Below, one piece after another: positions 1 through 9,588 of a stretch of 40,966 nucleotides of DNA (positions within the stretch are counted from its first letter, which is position 1; every line of letters starts with the position of its first letter). Position numbers and translations under genes: made by a program. This stretch comes from Alphaproteobacteria bacterium (lineage in GTDB: Bacteria; Pseudomonadota; Alphaproteobacteria; Rhizobiales; Aestuariivirgaceae): the NCBI GenBank assembly GCA_028868695.1, contig JAGWTZ010000027.1:1-40966 (forward strand). Reading direction: 5' to 3'. The notes under the pieces were generated by a model. It saw nothing but the letters and a program-made list of their open reading frames with translations, made no database searches and was not told where the DNA came from.

Positions 1-136
1 GGTGATGCCGGGCGACAACGTGGCCTTCGACGTTGAGCTGATCACGCCGATCGCCATGGAAGAAAAGCTGCGCTTCGCCATCCGCGAAGGCGGCCGCACC
101 GTCGGCGCCGGCGTCGTCGCCAAGATTGCTGAGTGA
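1..136 (+). CDS. tuf: Elongation factor Tu, C-terminal end (5' truncated)
   Basis: Reading from base 2, the frame gives the last 44 residues of a protein ending in [11 protein letters not shown], with a TGA stop at 134-136. The segment [20 protein letters not shown] and the closing RTVGAGVV strand are the conserved end of the third beta-barrel domain of EF-Tu, the GTPase that carries aminoacyl-tRNA to the ribosome. The start lies outside the window. Its position directly before rpsJ matches the str-to-S10 junction of many alphaproteobacteria. Only 14 bases separate it from rpsJ, so co-transcription is likely. Confidence 0.95.
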   Translation, partial: VMPGDNVAFDVELITPIAMEEKLRFAIREGGRTVGAGVVAKIAE

Positions 137-150
137 TTGGAAGAATAGAC

Positions 151-459
151 ATGCAACGTCAAAACATCCGCATTCGTCTCAAGGCGTTTGACCATCGCAT
201 TCTCGACAACTCGACGCGCGAGATTGTGAACACGGCCAAGCGCACGGGCGCTGCCATCCGTGGCCCGGTGCCGCTGCCGACCCGGATCGAGAAGTTCACC
301 GTGAACCGTTCGCCGCACGTCGACAAGAAGAGCCGCGAGCAGTTCGAAATGCGCACGCACCGCCGTCTGCTCGACATCGTCGATCCGACGCCGCAGACGA
401 TTGACGCCCTCATGAAGCTGGATCTGGCTTCGGGCGTTGACATTGAAATCAAGCTCTAA
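151..459 (+). CDS. rpsJ: Small ribosomal subunit protein S10
   Basis: Codes for 102 residues beginning [16 protein letters not shown], the usual length and start of S10 (30S head, also the NusB partner in transcription antitermination). The frame is open upstream to a TTG at 133, but the ATG at 151 gives the family's normal N-terminus and follows a purine-rich GGAAGAA stretch. [12 protein letters not shown] and the C-terminal [13 protein letters not shown] are typical. First gene of the S10 operon, 14 bases after tuf. Confidence 0.97.
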   Translation: MQRQNIRIRLKAFDHRILDNSTREIVNTAKRTGAAIRGPVPLPTRIEKFTVNRSPHVDKKSREQFEMRTHRRLLDIVDPTPQTIDALMKLDLASGVDIEIKL

Positions 460-482
460 CGGGCTGAATGAGGAGCAAGACG

Positions 483-1169
483 ATGCGTTCTGGCATCATC
501 GCAAAAAAGCTGGGCATGACCCGGATTTACACGGACGAGGGCGCGGCTGTGCCTGTGACCGTGTTGAAGGTGGACAACGTTCACGTTGTTGGCCACAAGA
601 CCAAGGACAAGCATGGCTATACTGCCGTGCAGCTCGGCTCTGGCACCCCGAAGGTGAAGAACCTGACGAAGGCCGACCGCGGCGTGTTCGCCAAGGCCTC
701 GGTGGAGCCCAAGCGCAAGCTGCAGGAATTCCGCGTGACCGAGGACAGCTACATCCCGGTTGGCGCTGAAGTCACCGCCGACCATTTCGTGGCCGGCCAG
801 TTTGTCGATGTGACCGGCACCACCAAGGGCAAGGGCTTCCAGGGCGGCATGAAGCGCTGGAACTTCGGCGGCTTGCGCGCCACGCACGGCGTGTCGATCT
901 CGCACCGCTCGATCGGTTCCACCGGCAACCGCCAGGACCCGGGCAAGGTGTTCAAGAACAAGAAGATGCCTGGCCATCTCGGTTCCGACACCGTGACCAC
1001 GCAGAATGTTTCCGTCGTCCGCACTGACAAGGAACGCGGCCTGATCCTGGTGAAGGGTTCGGTTCCGGGTTCGCAGGGCGGCTGGGTGACGGTGCGCGAC
1101 TCGGTGAAGCGCAAGCTTCCTGACGGCGCTCCGAAGCCGGGTGCTTTCACCGCCGCGGCGCAAGGGTAA
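483..1169 (+). CDS. rplC: Large ribosomal subunit protein L3
   Basis: 228 residues from ATG 483, with an AGGAG ribosome binding site at 471-475. An in-frame ATG at 468 would precede that site, so 483 is preferred. L3 binds 23S rRNA near the peptidyl transferase centre; the long loop with [22 protein letters not shown] and the [21 protein letters not shown] segment (about residues 120-165) are the diagnostic parts. This second segment also holds the glutamine (GNRQDPG) methylated by PrmB in other bacteria. Second gene of the S10 operon; the next gene begins 6 bases later. Confidence 0.97.
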   Translation: MRSGIIAKKLGMTRIYTDEGAAVPVTVLKVDNVHVVGHKTKDKHGYTAVQLGSGTPKVKNLTKADRGVFAKASVEPKRKLQEFRVTEDSYIPVGAEVTADHFVAGQFVDVTGTTKGKGFQGGMKRWNFGGLRATHGVSISHRSIGSTGNRQDPGKVFKNKKMPGHLGSDTVTTQNVSVVRTDKERGLILVKGSVPGSQGGWVTVRDSVKRKLPDGAPKPGAFTAAAQG

Positions 1170-1175
1170 TTGACC

Positions 1176-1796
1176 ATGAAGCTGAATGTAAAAACACTTG
1201 AAGCAGCAGCGGCCGGCACGGTTGACGTGTCGGATGCGATTTTCGGCCTCGAGCCGCGCGCTGACATCATCCACCGTGTCGTCCAATGGCAGTTGAACAA
1301 GCGCCAGCAGGGCACGCACCAGGCCAAGAGCCGCGGCGAGATCAACCGCACCACCAAGAAGCTGGGCAACCAGAAGGGTGGCGGCACGGCCCGTCACGGT
1401 TCGCGCAAGTCGGGCATTTTTGTCGGCGGCGGCAAGGCCTTTGGCCCGCGCTTCCGCAGCCATGAGACGGCGCTGAACAAGAAGATCCGCGCGCTTGGCC
1501 TGCGCCATGCCATCTCGGCCAAGGTGAAGGCCTCGGACCTGATCATTCTCGACAAGGCGGAACTCAAGGCCGCCAAGACCAAGGACGTGAAGGCCGCGTT
1601 TGAAAAGCTGAACCTGGCCAACGCCCTCATCATCGATGGCGCCACGGTCAATGAAGGCTTCGCCAAGGCTGCTCGCGCCGTGCACAACATCGACGTGCTG
1701 CCCATCCAGGGCATCAATGTCTATGACATCCTGCGCCGCAAGAACCTGGTTCTCACCAAGGCTGCCGTTGAAGCTCTGGAGGCTCGATTTAAATGA
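1176..1796 (+). CDS. rplD: Large ribosomal subunit protein L4
   Basis: 206 residues from ATG 1176 ([14 protein letters not shown]). A TTG two codons upstream at 1170 is in frame, but the ATG fits the AAGGG at 1162-1166 better. L4 lines the exit tunnel; the [15 protein letters not shown]-like basic loop near residues 55-80 (here [16 protein letters not shown]) is its tunnel extension. In E. coli L4 represses its own operon; no equivalent leader can be judged here because rpsJ follows tuf closely. The stop overlaps the rplW start by 4 bases (ATGA). Confidence 0.96.
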   Translation: MKLNVKTLEAAAAGTVDVSDAIFGLEPRADIIHRVVQWQLNKRQQGTHQAKSRGEINRTTKKLGNQKGGGTARHGSRKSGIFVGGGKAFGPRFRSHETALNKKIRALGLRHAISAKVKASDLIILDKAELKAAKTKDVKAAFEKLNLANALIIDGATVNEGFAKAARAVHNIDVLPIQGINVYDILRRKNLVLTKAAVEALEARFK

Positions 1797-2086
1797 GCAA
1801 AGAACACCACTATTCGATCATCAAGAGCCCGGCCATCACGGAAAAGGGCACGCTGGTTTCGGCTTCGAACACGCATGTGTTCAACGTCGCTTCCCGCGCC
1901 ACCAAGCCGCAGATCAAGGCCGCCATTGAAGGCCTGTTCAACGTCAAGGTGAAGGCCGTGAACACGCTGGTCCGCAAGGGCAAGGTGAAGCGCTTCAAGG
2001 GCCGCCCCGCGCTGCTCTCGGACGTGAAGAAAGCCTATGTGACGCTCGCCGACGGCGAACGCCTCGATGTGACGACGGGACTGTAA
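1793..2086 (+). CDS. rplW: Large ribosomal subunit protein L23
   Basis: 97 residues, the normal size of L23, the protein at the tunnel exit that docks trigger factor and the signal recognition particle. [12 protein letters not shown] near the start and [21 protein letters not shown] (central beta hairpin) are family hallmarks. Translation is probably coupled to rplD through the ATGA overlap. Four bases separate it from rplB. Confidence 0.96.
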   Translation: MSKEHHYSIIKSPAITEKGTLVSASNTHVFNVASRATKPQIKAAIEGLFNVKVKAVNTLVRKGKVKRFKGRPALLSDVKKAYVTLADGERLDVTTGL

Positions 2087-2090
2087 CACC

Positions 2091-2921
2091 ATGGCACTCA
2101 AAACATTCAACGCAACGAGCGCCGGCCGCCGCCACCTGATCCAGGTGGACCGCAGCCATCTCTTCAAGGGCAAGCCCGTGAAGGCGCTCATCGAAGGCCA
2201 GAACAGCCACGGCGGCCGCGGCAATTCCGGCCGCATCACCTCGCGCCGCAAGGGCGGTGGCCACAAGACCGCCTACCGCCTGATCGATTTCAAGCGCACC
2301 AAGCACGACATGCCTGCCGTGGTGGAACGCCTGGAGTATGATCCGAACCGCACCGGCTTCATCGCCCTGATCAAGTATCAGGACGGCACGCTGTCCTACA
2401 TCCTGGCGCCGCAGCGCCTGGCCGTGGGTGATACCGTGGTGTCCGGCAAGCTGGTGGACGTGAAGCCCGGCAACGCCATGGAGATCGGCTCGATCCCCGT
2501 CGGCACTGTGGTGCACAATGTCGAAACCAAGCCCGGCGCTGGCGGCTCGCTGGCCCGCGCCGCCGGCACCTATGCGATGGTGGCTGGCCGCGATGGCGGC
2601 AATGTCATCATCCGTCTGAAGTCTGGCGAAACCCGCCTGGTTCCGGCGCATGGCATGGCCTCGGTTGGCGCTGTTTCCAACCAGGACCACATCAACGAAG
2701 TGGTTGGCAAGGCCGGCCGCGCCCGCTGGAAGGGTGCACGTCCGGTTTCGCGCGGTATCGCCCGCAACCCGGTCGACCATCCGAACGGTGGCCGTACCAA
2801 CGGCGGCAAGCACTGGCGCACGCCATGGGGCCAGCCGACCAAGGGCTACAAGACCCGCACCAACAAGAGAACCTCGAAGATGATCGTGCGCTCGCGCCAT
2901 GATCGCAAGAAAGCCCAGTAA
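2091..2921 (+). CDS. rplB: Large ribosomal subunit protein L2
   Basis: 276 residues starting [16 protein letters not shown], close to the usual 273-280. L2 is a primary 23S rRNA binder needed for subunit joining. The C-terminal block around residues 225-240 with [14 protein letters not shown] includes the conserved histidine region close to the peptidyl transferase centre, and the tail [14 protein letters not shown] is typical. Follows rplW by 4 bases, precedes rpsS by 11. Confidence 0.97.
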   Translation: MALKTFNATSAGRRHLIQVDRSHLFKGKPVKALIEGQNSHGGRGNSGRITSRRKGGGHKTAYRLIDFKRTKHDMPAVVERLEYDPNRTGFIALIKYQDGTLSYILAPQRLAVGDTVVSGKLVDVKPGNAMEIGSIPVGTVVHNVETKPGAGGSLARAAGTYAMVAGRDGGNVIIRLKSGETRLVPAHGMASVGAVSNQDHINEVVGKAGRARWKGARPVSRGIARNPVDHPNGGRTNGGKHWRTPWGQPTKGYKTRTNKRTSKMIVRSRHDRKKAQ

Positions 2922-2932
2922 GGAATAAGCTG

Positions 2933-3211
2933 ATGGCACGTTCAGTTTGGAAAGGCCCGTTTGTCGACGGGTATATTTTGAAGAAGGCCGAGGCCGCCCG
3001 CGGCCAGCGCAACCAGGCGATCAAAACCTGGAGCCGCCGCTCGACCATCCTGCCGCAATTCGTGGGCCTGACATTCCAGGTGCACAACGGCAACAAGTTC
3101 ATCCCCGTTCACATTTCGGAAGAAATGGTGGGCCACAAGCTGGGTGAGTTCGCTCCCACCCGCACGTTCAAGGCTCACTCGGCTTCCGACAAGAAGGCAG
3201 CGGCGAAGTAA
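2933..3211 (+). CDS. rpsS: Small ribosomal subunit protein S19
   Basis: 92 residues beginning [20 protein letters not shown], the standard S19 start (MxRSxWKGPFV). S19 sits in the 30S head with S13 at the subunit interface. [23 protein letters not shown] is the conserved centre. An AAGGAA site at 2921-2926 lies 6 bases before the ATG. The start of rplV follows after 2 bases. Confidence 0.97.
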   Translation: MARSVWKGPFVDGYILKKAEAARGQRNQAIKTWSRRSTILPQFVGLTFQVHNGNKFIPVHISEEMVGHKLGEFAPTRTFKAHSASDKKAAAK

Positions 3212-3213
3212 TC

Positions 3214-3594
3214 ATGAGCAAACCCAAAACCAAGCGCGCGCAAGCGGACAATGAGGCCAAGGCGGTCACCCGCTCGATCCGCATCTCCCCGCGCAAGTTG
3301 AACGAAGTGGCTGCCGAGATCCGCGGCATGAAGGTTGCGAAGGCTCTCGCCCATCTCACCTTCTCGCGCCGCCGCATCGCCAAGGACGTGAAGAAGACGC
3401 TGGAAAGCGCCATCGCCAACGCCGAGAACAACCACTCGCTCGACATCAACGACCTGGTCGTTGCCGAGACCTGGGTGGGCAAGAACCTGGTGATGAAGCG
3501 CTGGTCTCCGGACAGCCGCGGCCGCGTTGGCCACCTTGCCAAATTCTTCAGCGAACTGACGATCATCGTCCGTCAAACGAAAGAGGCCGCCTAA
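3214..3594 (+). CDS. rplV: Large ribosomal subunit protein L22
   Basis: 126 residues. L22 lines the exit tunnel next to L4; the motif [23 protein letters not shown] and the basic beta-hairpin with [12 protein letters not shown] (where macrolide-resistance changes occur in other species) identify it. The N-terminus has about 15 extra residues ([17 protein letters not shown]) compared with short 110-residue forms, as in other alphaproteobacteria. The last base of its TAA is the first base of the rpsC ATG, so translation is likely coupled. Confidence 0.95.
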   Translation: MSKPKTKRAQADNEAKAVTRSIRISPRKLNEVAAEIRGMKVAKALAHLTFSRRRIAKDVKKTLESAIANAENNHSLDINDLVVAETWVGKNLVMKRWSPDSRGRVGHLAKFFSELTIIVRQTKEAA

Positions 3595-4316
3595 TGGGTC
3601 AGAAGATCAATCCAATCGGCTTGCGCCTTGGCATCAACCGCACGTGGGATTCGCGCTGGTTCGCCAATTCCCGTGACTTCGGCAAGATGCTGCACGAAGA
3701 CGTGAAGATCCGCGAATATCTCACCAAGGAACTGAAGCAGGCGGGCGTTGCCCGCGTGGTCATCGAGCGCCCGCACAAGAAGTGCCGCGTGACGATCTAC
3801 TCCGCCCGTCCGGGCGTGGTGATCGGCAAGAAGGGCGCCGACATCGAGAAGCTGAAGAAGAAGGTCGGCGAGATGACCGCTTCGGAAGTGCATCTCAACA
3901 TCGTTGAAGTGCGCAAGCCGGAAATCGACGCCACCCTGGTTGCCGACAACATTGCCCAGCAGCTGGAACGCCGCGTGGCCTTCCGCCGCGCCATGAAGCG
4001 CGCCGTGCAGTCGGCCCAGCGCCTCGGCGCTGAAGGCATCAAGATCACCTGCTCGGGCCGTCTCGGCGGCGCTGAAATCGCCCGCGTGGAATGGTACCGC
4101 GAAGGCCGTGTGCCGCTGCACACGCTGCGCGCCAACGTTGATTACGGTGTGGCCACCGCCCACACCGCCTATGGCACCAACGGCGTCAAGGTCTGGATCT
4201 TCAAGGGCGAAATCCTTGAGCACGATCCGATGGCCCAGGACCGTCTGGCCAATGAAGGTGGCGACAGCCACGGCCACCAGCCGCGCGCGCCCCGCCGCGA
4301 ACCGGCTGCTGCCTGA
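3594..4316 (+). CDS. rpsC: Small ribosomal subunit protein S3
   Basis: 240 residues starting [23 protein letters not shown]3 lines the mRNA entry channel. The KH domain GXXG-type loop is seen in [20 protein letters not shown] (about residues 66-85), and the C-terminal domain contains [20 protein letters not shown]. The tail is basic and alanine-rich. Translation is coupled to rplV through a 1-base overlap. Confidence 0.97.
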   Translation: MGQKINPIGLRLGINRTWDSRWFANSRDFGKMLHEDVKIREYLTKELKQAGVARVVIERPHKKCRVTIYSARPGVVIGKKGADIEKLKKKVGEMTASEVHLNIVEVRKPEIDATLVADNIAQQLERRVAFRRAMKRAVQSAQRLGAEGIKITCSGRLGGAEIARVEWYREGRVPLHTLRANVDYGVATAHTAYGTNGVKVWIFKGEILEHDPMAQDRLANEGGDSHGHQPRAPRREPAAA

Positions 4317-4333
4317 GTTTGAGAGTGTAGATC

Positions 4334-4747
4334 ATGCTGCAACCGAAAAAGACCAAATACCGCAAGGCCCACAAGGGCCGCATCCACGGCAAGTCCACCT
4401 CCTGCAACACGCTGGATTTCGGCGCCTTCGGCCTCAAGGCCCTGGAGCCGGAGCGCTTGACCGCCCGCCAGATCGAAGCCGCCCGCCGCGCCCTTGCGCG
4501 TGGCATGAAGCGTGCCGGCCGCATCTGGATCCGCGTGTTCCCGGACGTGCCGGTTTCCAAGAAGCCTGCTGAAGTCCGCATGGGCTCCGGCAAGGGTTCG
4601 ACCGAATACTGGGCCGCGCGCGTGAAGCCGGGCCGCGTGCTCTTCGAGGTGGATGGCATCTCGCGCCAGATCGCTGAAGAGTCTCTGCTGCTGGCCGCCG
4701 CCAAGCTGCCGATCAAGACGCGCTTTGTTGCGCGCCTGGGCGAATAA
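4334..4747 (+). CDS. rplP: Large ribosomal subunit protein L16
   Basis: 137 residues, exactly the common L16 length, starting [17 protein letters not shown]16 organises the A-site region of the 50[28 protein letters not shown] is the conserved block around residues 75-102 and includes the arginine that is hydroxylated in some bacteria. Sits between rpsC and rpmC in the standard order. Confidence 0.97.
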   Translation: MLQPKKTKYRKAHKGRIHGKSTSCNTLDFGAFGLKALEPERLTARQIEAARRALARGMKRAGRIWIRVFPDVPVSKKPAEVRMGSGKGSTEYWAARVKPGRVLFEVDGISRQIAEESLLLAAAKLPIKTRFVARLGE

Positions 4748-4762
4748 GGGGAGGGTGCTCAA

Positions 4763-4957
4763 ATGAAGTATTCCGACGTCAAGGGCATGTCCCCCGACCA
4801 GATCAAGGAAGAAATCCTGAAGGCGAAGAAGGAGCAGCTCAACCTGCGCTTCCAGCGCGCCTCGGGCCAATTGGAAAAGCCTTCGCGCATCCGTGAACTG
4901 CGCCGTGATGTGGCCCGTCTGAAGACGGCCCAGAACGCCGCCAAGACCGCGAAGTAG
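4763..4957 (+). CDS. rpmC: Large ribosomal subunit protein L29
   Basis: 64 residues, typical for L29, a two-helix protein at the tunnel exit. The start [24 protein letters not shown] and the motif [29 protein letters not shown] define the family. A GGGGAGGG ribosome binding site precedes the ATG by about 8 bases. Next gene rpsQ begins 11 bases after the stop. Confidence 0.95.
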   Translation: MKYSDVKGMSPDQIKEEILKAKKEQLNLRFQRASGQLEKPSRIRELRRDVARLKTAQNAAKTAK

Positions 4958-4968
4958 GAGAATTAGAA

Positions 4969-5217
4969 ATGCCAAAACGCATTTTGCAAGGGACCGTGGT
5001 TTCCGACAAGAACGACAAGACCATTGTCGTGAAGGTCGAACGCCGCCTGCTGCACCCCGTCTTCAAGAAGACGGTGCGCCTGTCCAAGAAGTATCACGCC
5101 CACGATGAGAAGAACGAAGCCAAGGTTGGCGAAATCGTTCGCATCGAAGAAACCAGGCCGTCCTCCAAGCTGAAGCGCTGGTCGCTTGTCGGCAAGGTGG
5201 ATGCGTCCAAAGCTTAA
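4969..5217 (+). CDS. rpsQ: Small ribosomal subunit protein S17
   Basis: 82 residues beginning [26 protein letters not shown], the OB-fold start of S17, an early 16S rRNA binder. [21 protein letters not shown] and the [15 protein letters not shown] strand are diagnostic. Preceded by AGGAGAA at 4957-4963. Last gene of the S10 operon in the classical E. coli division; here it runs on to rplN with a 16-base gap. Confidence 0.97.
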   Translation: MPKRILQGTVVSDKNDKTIVVKVERRLLHPVFKKTVRLSKKYHAHDEKNEAKVGEIVRIEETRPSSKLKRWSLVGKVDASKA

Positions 5218-5233
5218 GAGATCGGGGTAGGCC

Positions 5234-5602
5234 ATGATCCAACAAGAAACCAATCTCGACGTTGCCGACAACTCCGGCGCCCGCCGCGTGCAGTGCATCA
5301 AGGTGCTGGGCGGCTCGAAGCGCCGTTACGCCACGATCGGCGACATCATCGTCGTCTCGGTCAAGGACGCCATTCCGCGCGGCCGCGTGAAGAAGGGCTC
5401 GGTCATGAAGGCTGTCGTGGTGCGCCTGTCGAAGGACATCCGCCGCGCCGATGGCTCGTCGATCCGCTTTGACCGCAACGCCGCCGTGCTGATCAACGCC
5501 CAGGGCGAACCGGTCGGCACCCGCATCTTCGGGCCCGTGCCGCGCGAACTCCGCGGCAAGAACCAGATGAAGATCATTTCGCTCGCGCCGGAGGTGCTGT
5601 AA
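5234..5602 (+). CDS. rplN: Large ribosomal subunit protein L14
   Basis: 122 residues, the invariant L14 length, starting [28 protein letters not shown]14 is on the subunit interface and makes bridges to 16S r[38 protein letters not shown] is the conserved C-terminal half. First gene of the spc part. Its TAA shares one base with the rplX ATG. Confidence 0.97.
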   Translation: MIQQETNLDVADNSGARRVQCIKVLGGSKRRYATIGDIIVVSVKDAIPRGRVKKGSVMKAVVVRLSKDIRRADGSSIRFDRNAAVLINAQGEPVGTRIFGPVPRELRGKNQMKIISLAPEVL

Positions 5603-5919
5603 TGGCTGCCAAGATCAAGAAGGGCGACAAGGTTGTCGTCATCACCGGCAAGGATAAGGGCAAGACCGGCGACGTGCTGCAGGTGATCCCCGGTGAAAAC
5701 CGCGTGGTGGTTTCCGGCGTGAACGTTGCCAAGCGCCACACCAAGGCGCAGGGCGCCAACGAAGGCGGCATCATCGCGAAGAACATGCCGATTCATGTTT
5801 CCAATGTGCAGCTGCGCGACCCGAAGACCGGGAAGCCGACGCGCGTTGGTTTTAAGACGCTTGACGGCGGCAAAAAGGCCCGCGTTGCCAAGCGCAGTGG
5901 AGAAGTGATCAATGGCTGA
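5602..5919 (+). CDS. rplX: Large ribosomal subunit protein L24
   Basis: 105 residues. L24 starts 50S assembly. The KOW motif is visible in [23 protein letters not shown] (residues 5-28), followed by [10 protein letters not shown] and the conserved [10 protein letters not shown]. The stop lies inside the next gene: rplE starts at 5912, an 8-base overlap. Confidence 0.96.
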   Translation: MAAKIKKGDKVVVITGKDKGKTGDVLQVIPGENRVVVSGVNVAKRHTKAQGANEGGIIAKNMPIHVSNVQLRDPKTGKPTRVGFKTLDGGKKARVAKRSGEVING

Positions 5920-6598
5920 ACAAGAAACCAAGCAGGCTGCAAAGCCGGCCAAGGCTCCGAAAGGCGCCAAGAAGGCTGACGCCGGCGAAGCGGCTGTGGC
6001 CGACGCCAACGCCGGCCTGCCGGAGGGCTATGTCGCCCGCCTGCAGAAGCATTATCTCGACGTGGTGCGCCCCGAGCTCATCAAGAAGTTCGGCTACACC
6101 AACGTGATGCAGGTTCCGCGCATCACCAAGATCGTGCTGAACATGGGCATCGGCGAAGCCACGCAGGATTCAAAGCTGGTGACGGTTGCCGCCGGCGAGC
6201 TGCAGAAGATTGCCGGCCAGAAGGTGGTGATCACCAAGAGCCGCAAGGCCATCGCCCAATTCAAGATCCGCGAGAACCTGGCGATTGGCGCCAAGGTGAC
6301 GCTGCGCAAGACCCGCATGTATGAATTCCTGGACCGCCTGATCACCATCGCGCTGCCGCGCGTGCGCGACTTCCGCGGCCTGACGGAGCGTTCGTTTGAC
6401 GGCAATGGCAACTATGCCATGGGCATCAAGGAACACCTGATTTTCCCGGAAATCGACTACGACAAGATCGACCGCATCTGGGGCCTGGACATCGTGGTGT
6501 GCACCACGGCCAAGACCGACGAGGAAGCCAAGGCGCTTCTTGATGCTTTCAACTTCCCCTTCCGCCGCAGCGCCGCGCCGAAGAAGCAGGCTGCGTAA
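5912..6598 (+). CDS. rplE: Large ribosomal subunit protein L5, with N-terminal extension
   Basis: 228 residues, whereas most L5 proteins have about 178-187. The common domain begins at [13 protein letters not shown] (about residue 37) and includes [20 protein letters not shown] and the [17 protein letters not shown] segment. L5 binds 5S rRNA and contacts P-site tRNA. The first 36 residues are a low-complexity Ala/Lys/Glu head. The ATG at 5912 is the first available in frame after a GGAGAAG at 5899-5905, so the extension appears to be translated; an in-frame downstream ATG does not occur until residue 87 or so. Overlaps rplX by 8 bases. Confidence 0.94.
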   Translation: MAEQETKQAAKPAKAPKGAKKADAGEAAVADANAGLPEGYVARLQKHYLDVVRPELIKKFGYTNVMQVPRITKIVLNMGIGEATQDSKLVTVAAGELQKIAGQKVVITKSRKAIAQFKIRENLAIGAKVTLRKTRMYEFLDRLITIALPRVRDFRGLTERSFDGNGNYAMGIKEHLIFPEIDYDKIDRIWGLDIVVCTTAKTDEEAKALLDAFNFPFRRSAAPKKQAA

Positions 6599-6612
6599 GA
6601 AAAGGACCCGAT

Positions 6613-6918
6613 ATGGCAAAGACCAGCTCTATCAACCGCAACGAAAAGCGCCGCAAGATGTCCAAGACCATGGGCAACAAGCGCGCGAAGCTGAAGGCGA
6701 TCGTCATGAAGAAGGACGCGCCGATGGAAGAACGCTTCGCCGCCGCCCTGAAGCTTGCCGAAATGCCGCGCAACTCCGCCAAGGTGCGCATCCGCAACCG
6801 CTGCGAGCTCACCGGCCGCCCGCGCGCCTTCTACCGCAAGGTGAAGCTGTCGCGCATCGCGCTTCGCGAAATGGCCAACAAGGGGCTCATCCCCGGCATG
6901 GTCAAGTCGAGCTGGTAA
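6613..6918 (+). CDS. rpsN: Small ribosomal subunit protein S14 (zinc-free type)
   Basis: 101 residues, the long form of S14 without the two CxxC zinc pairs; only one cysteine ([10 protein letters not shown]) is present. S14 sits in the 30S head near S10 and S3. [30 protein letters not shown] and the closing [11 protein letters not shown] are the family signature. AAAGGA precedes the start by about 8 bases. Confidence 0.97.
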   Translation: MAKTSSINRNEKRRKMSKTMGNKRAKLKAIVMKKDAPMEERFAAALKLAEMPRNSAKVRIRNRCELTGRPRAFYRKVKLSRIALREMANKGLIPGMVKSSW

Positions 6919-6932
6919 GGAGCATTTGAAAA

Positions 6933-7331
6933 ATGACAATGGTGAATGATCCCATTTCCGACATGCTCGCCCGCATCCGCAATGCGTCGCAGCGTTCGAA
7001 GTCCAAGGTTTCCATCCCGCCCTCCAAGCTGCGCGAGCGCGTGCTTGAGGTGCTGGCCAAGGAAGGCTACATCCGCGGCTTCGCCACCATCGAGAAGGAC
7101 GGCAAGTCCGAGATCGAAGTGGAATTGAAGTATTTCGACGGCGCGCCGGTCATCAAGGAGATGACCCGCGTGTCCAAACCCGGCCGCCGCGTCTATGCGT
7201 CGGTTGACACTCTGCCCTCCGTGTTCAACGGCCTCGGCATCTCGATCCTGTCCACGCCCAAGGGCGTGATGTCGGACTCGGACGCCCGCGCCCAGAACGT
7301 CGGCGGCGAAGTGCTTTGCACGGTATTCTGA
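6933..7331 (+). CDS. rpsH: Small ribosomal subunit protein S8
   Basis: 132 residues. S8 binds the central domain of 16S rRNA and in enterobacteria represses the spc operon. [17 protein letters not shown] at the start and the closing [19 protein letters not shown] are typical. ATG 6933 sits 10 bases after AAGGAG (6917-6922); the second ATG at 6939, which gives MVNDPI, is an alternative start but is 16 bases away from that site. Confidence 0.96.
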   Translation: MTMVNDPISDMLARIRNASQRSKSKVSIPPSKLRERVLEVLAKEGYIRGFATIEKDGKSEIEVELKYFDGAPVIKEMTRVSKPGRRVYASVDTLPSVFNGLGISILSTPKGVMSDSDARAQNVGGEVLCTVF

Positions 7332-7339
7332 GGTAAGCG

Positions 7340-7873
7340 ATGTCCCGTATTGGCAAAAAGGCAGTTTCTGTTCCCGCTGGCGTCACCGCCAACGTGTCGG
7401 GCCAGACTGTGACAGTGAAGGGCCCGAAGGGCGAGCTCAAGACCATCCTGAACGAGCAGGTTCTCGTGAAGATGGAGCAGGGCGGCGTGAAGGTCGATCC
7501 GATCAACAAGACGAAGCTGGCGCGCTCCTCCTGGGGCATGTCGCGCACGCTGGTGGCCAACATGGTCAAGGGCGTGACGGAAGGCTTCTCGAAGTCTCTC
7601 GAAATCAACGGCGTGGGTTACCGCGCCGCGCTGAATGGCAAGAACCTCCAGCTCAACCTGGGCTACAGCCATGATGTGGTCTATCCGGTGCCCGCCGGCA
7701 TCGAAATCAAGGTGCCGAAGCCCACGGAAATCGTGGTCTCGGGCATCAACAAGCAGCAGGTTGGCCAGGTGGCTGCCGAAATCCGCGAATGGCGCGGCCC
7801 CGAGCCCTACAAGGGCAAGGGTGTGAAATACGCCAATGAAAAGATCTTCCGCAAGGAAGGCAAGAAGAAGTAA
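7340..7873 (+). CDS. rplF: Large ribosomal subunit protein L6
   Basis: 177 residues, the usual L6 length, made of two similar domains. [21 protein letters not shown] opens the first; the second ends with [21 protein letters not shown], the rRNA-binding signature. L6 lies near the factor-binding site of the 50S. Follows rpsH by 8 bases. Confidence 0.97.
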   Translation: MSRIGKKAVSVPAGVTANVSGQTVTVKGPKGELKTILNEQVLVKMEQGGVKVDPINKTKLARSSWGMSRTLVANMVKGVTEGFSKSLEINGVGYRAALNGKNLQLNLGYSHDVVYPVPAGIEIKVPKPTEIVVSGINKQQVGQVAAEIREWRGPEPYKGKGVKYANEKIFRKEGKKK

Positions 7874-7884
7874 CGGAGCAGCAA

Positions 7885-8247
7885 ATGGCAAATGCAAAGA
7901 ATGCGATGGGCCTGCGCAAGGCTCGTGTCCGCAAGGTTCTCAAGGCCCGCGAAAATGGCCGTCCGCGCCTGTCGGTGTTCCGCTCTTCCAAGAACATCTA
8001 CGCGCAGATCATCGATGACGTGAAGGGCCACACGCTGGCTTCCGCCTCGACGCTGGAGGAAGGCTTCCTCAAGGCGAAGAAGACGGGCGCCAACAAGGAC
8101 GCCGCCACCGAGATCGGCAAGCTGGTTGCCGAGCGCGCCGTGAAGGCGGGCGTTTCGGAGGTGGTGTTTGACCGCGGCTCCTACATTTATCATGGCCGCG
8201 TGAAGGCCCTGGCTGATGCGGCCCGTGCCGCTGGCCTGAAGTTTTAA
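7885..8247 (+). CDS. rplR: Large ribosomal subunit protein L18
   Basis: 120 residues. L18 binds 5S rRNA with L5. [31 protein letters not shown] (about residues 30-60) and the C-terminal [26 protein letters not shown] are conserved. A GGAG site precedes the ATG by 7 bases. Lies between rplF and rpsE as expected. Confidence 0.97.
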   Translation: MANAKNAMGLRKARVRKVLKARENGRPRLSVFRSSKNIYAQIIDDVKGHTLASASTLEEGFLKAKKTGANKDAATEIGKLVAERAVKAGVSEVVFDRGSYIYHGRVKALADAARAAGLKF

Positions 8248-8259
8248 GGGATATTGCAG

Positions 8260-8826
8260 ATGGCAAAAGAACGTGCTGAACGCGGCAAGCGTGAAGACAA
8301 GGGCGGTGAAGAGCGCGATAGCGAATTCATCGACAAGCTGGTGCATATCAACCGCGTCGCCAAGGTGGTGAAGGGCGGCAAGCGCTTCGGTTTCGCAGCC
8401 CTGGTGGTTGTGGGCGACCAGAAGGGCCGCGTGGGCTTTGGCCATGGCAAGGCGCGTGAAGTGCCGGAAGCCGTGCGCAAGGCCACAGAGTCTGCCAAGC
8501 GCGGCCTCATCCGCGTGCCGCTGCGCGAAGGCCGCACGCTGCATCATGACGTTGACGGCCGCTGGGGTGCGGGCAAGGTGACTCTGCGCACCGCCCCTCC
8601 CGGCACCGGCGTCATCGCCGGCGGCCCGATGCGCGCCGTGTTTGAATCCGTGGGCATGGCTGACGTTGTCGCCAAGTCGCGCGGCTCCTCGAACCCCTAC
8701 AACATGGTTCGCGCCACGTTTGACGCGCTCAAGAAGCAGGTTTCGCCCCGCGCCGTGGCGGCCCGCCGCGGCAAGAAGGTGAGCGAGATCCTCAAGAACC
8801 GCACCGCCGACGTGGTGGCTGACTAA
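8260..8826 (+). CDS. rpsE: Small ribosomal subunit protein S5
   Basis: 188 residues from ATG 8260 ([13 protein letters not shown]). A TTG two codons earlier (8254) is in frame but closer to the AAGGG at 8246-8250 than is usual. S5 lines the mRNA entry and affects decoding accuracy. The first domain holds [18 protein letters not shown] and the second [18 protein letters not shown] with [18 protein letters not shown]. The N-terminal charged head is common in this class. Confidence 0.97.
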   Translation: MAKERAERGKREDKGGEERDSEFIDKLVHINRVAKVVKGGKRFGFAALVVVGDQKGRVGFGHGKAREVPEAVRKATESAKRGLIRVPLREGRTLHHDVDGRWGAGKVTLRTAPPGTGVIAGGPMRAVFESVGMADVVAKSRGSSNPYNMVRATFDALKKQVSPRAVAARRGKKVSEILKNRTADVVAD

Positions 8827-8838
8827 GGATTGATGACC

Positions 8839-9030
8839 ATGGCAAAAGCAGCAGCAAAGACCATCAAGCTCGAGCAGATCGCCTCGGCCAACCGCAAGCC
8901 CGCGGCGCAGGAAGCAACGCTGATCGGCCTTGGCCTCAACAAGATCCGCGCCACCTCTGAACTTGAGGACACGCCCGCCGTGCGCGGCATGATCCGCAAG
9001 GTCCAGCACCTTGTGCGCGTCGTTGAATAA
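8839..9030 (+). CDS. rpmD: Large ribosomal subunit protein L30
   Basis: 63 residues from ATG 8839 ([16 protein letters not shown]). Upstream in-frame TTG 8830 and ATG 8833 lie within or only 3 bases after the AAGGA at 8825-8829, so 8839 with a 9-base gap is preferred. L30 is a small 23S rRNA binder; [33 protein letters not shown] is its conserved body. Some bacteria lack it; this one keeps it. Confidence 0.94.
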   Translation: MAKAAAKTIKLEQIASANRKPAAQEATLIGLGLNKIRATSELEDTPAVRGMIRKVQHLVRVVE

Positions 9031-9042
9031 GGATTACCTGAG

Positions 9043-9528
9043 ATGAAGCTCAATCAAATCGCTGACAACCCCGGCGCCAAGCACGTCAAGAAGCGCGTGG
9101 GCCGTGGCATCGGCTCCGGCCTGGGCAAGACCTCGGGCCGTGGCGGCAAGGGCCAGACGGCCCGCAAGGGCGGCGCAAAGGCCGGCTTTGAAGGCGGCCA
9201 GATGCCGATCTACCGCCGCTTGCCGAAGCGCGGCTTCAACAAGCCGAATGTGGTGGATTACAACGAAGTGTCCCTGGCGCGCATCGCCGCCGCCGTGGAA
9301 GGCAAGAAGATTGATGGCAAGTCTGCCGTGACGCAGGAAAGCCTGCTCGCCGCCGGCGTCATCTCGAAGCTGGCCCATGGCGTGCGCCTGATCGGCACCG
9401 CCGATCTCAAGGCCAAGCTCAACTTCGAAGTGTTCTATGCCACCAAGGGTGCGATTGCCGCGGTTGAAAAGGCCGGCGGCAGCGTGAAGGTCACGCGCCC
9501 GGAACCCAAGGCCGAAGCAAAGGCCTGA
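9043..9528 (+). CDS. rplO: Large ribosomal subunit protein L15
   Basis: 161 residues. The N-terminal glycine- and arginine-rich stretch after [23 protein letters not shown] (residues 18-40) threads into 23S r[21 protein letters not shown] is the other hallmark. A short C-terminal tail rich in Glu, Ala and Lys follows. Last ribosomal gene before secY, with 60 bases in between. Confidence 0.97.
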   Translation: MKLNQIADNPGAKHVKKRVGRGIGSGLGKTSGRGGKGQTARKGGAKAGFEGGQMPIYRRLPKRGFNKPNVVDYNEVSLARIAAAVEGKKIDGKSAVTQESLLAAGVISKLAHGVRLIGTADLKAKLNFEVFYATKGAIAAVEKAGGSVKVTRPEPKAEAKA

Positions 9529-9548
9529 GGTTGATGAAACTGCAGGGC

Positions 9549-9571
9549 CTCCCCATATAGGGGGCCTTGTG
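9549..9571 (+). other. Imperfect GC-rich hairpin between rplO and secY
   Basis: GGCC(T)CCCC, a short ATATA loop, then GGGGGCC lie in the 60-base gap after rplO. The stem is imperfect: it needs a small bulge, and no T run follows, so it is not a standard terminator. It could modulate the passage of transcription or RNA decay between rplO and secY. This is a visual call only. Confidence 0.3.
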
Positions 9572-9588
9572 GAAAATGGGGATGGATG

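Noticed and set aside
456-1685. Long - strand open frame of 409 codons opposite rplC and rplD
   Set aside because: It is a mirror frame produced by high GC and codon bias of the ribosomal genes; the product is His/Arg/Ala-rich and unlike any family.
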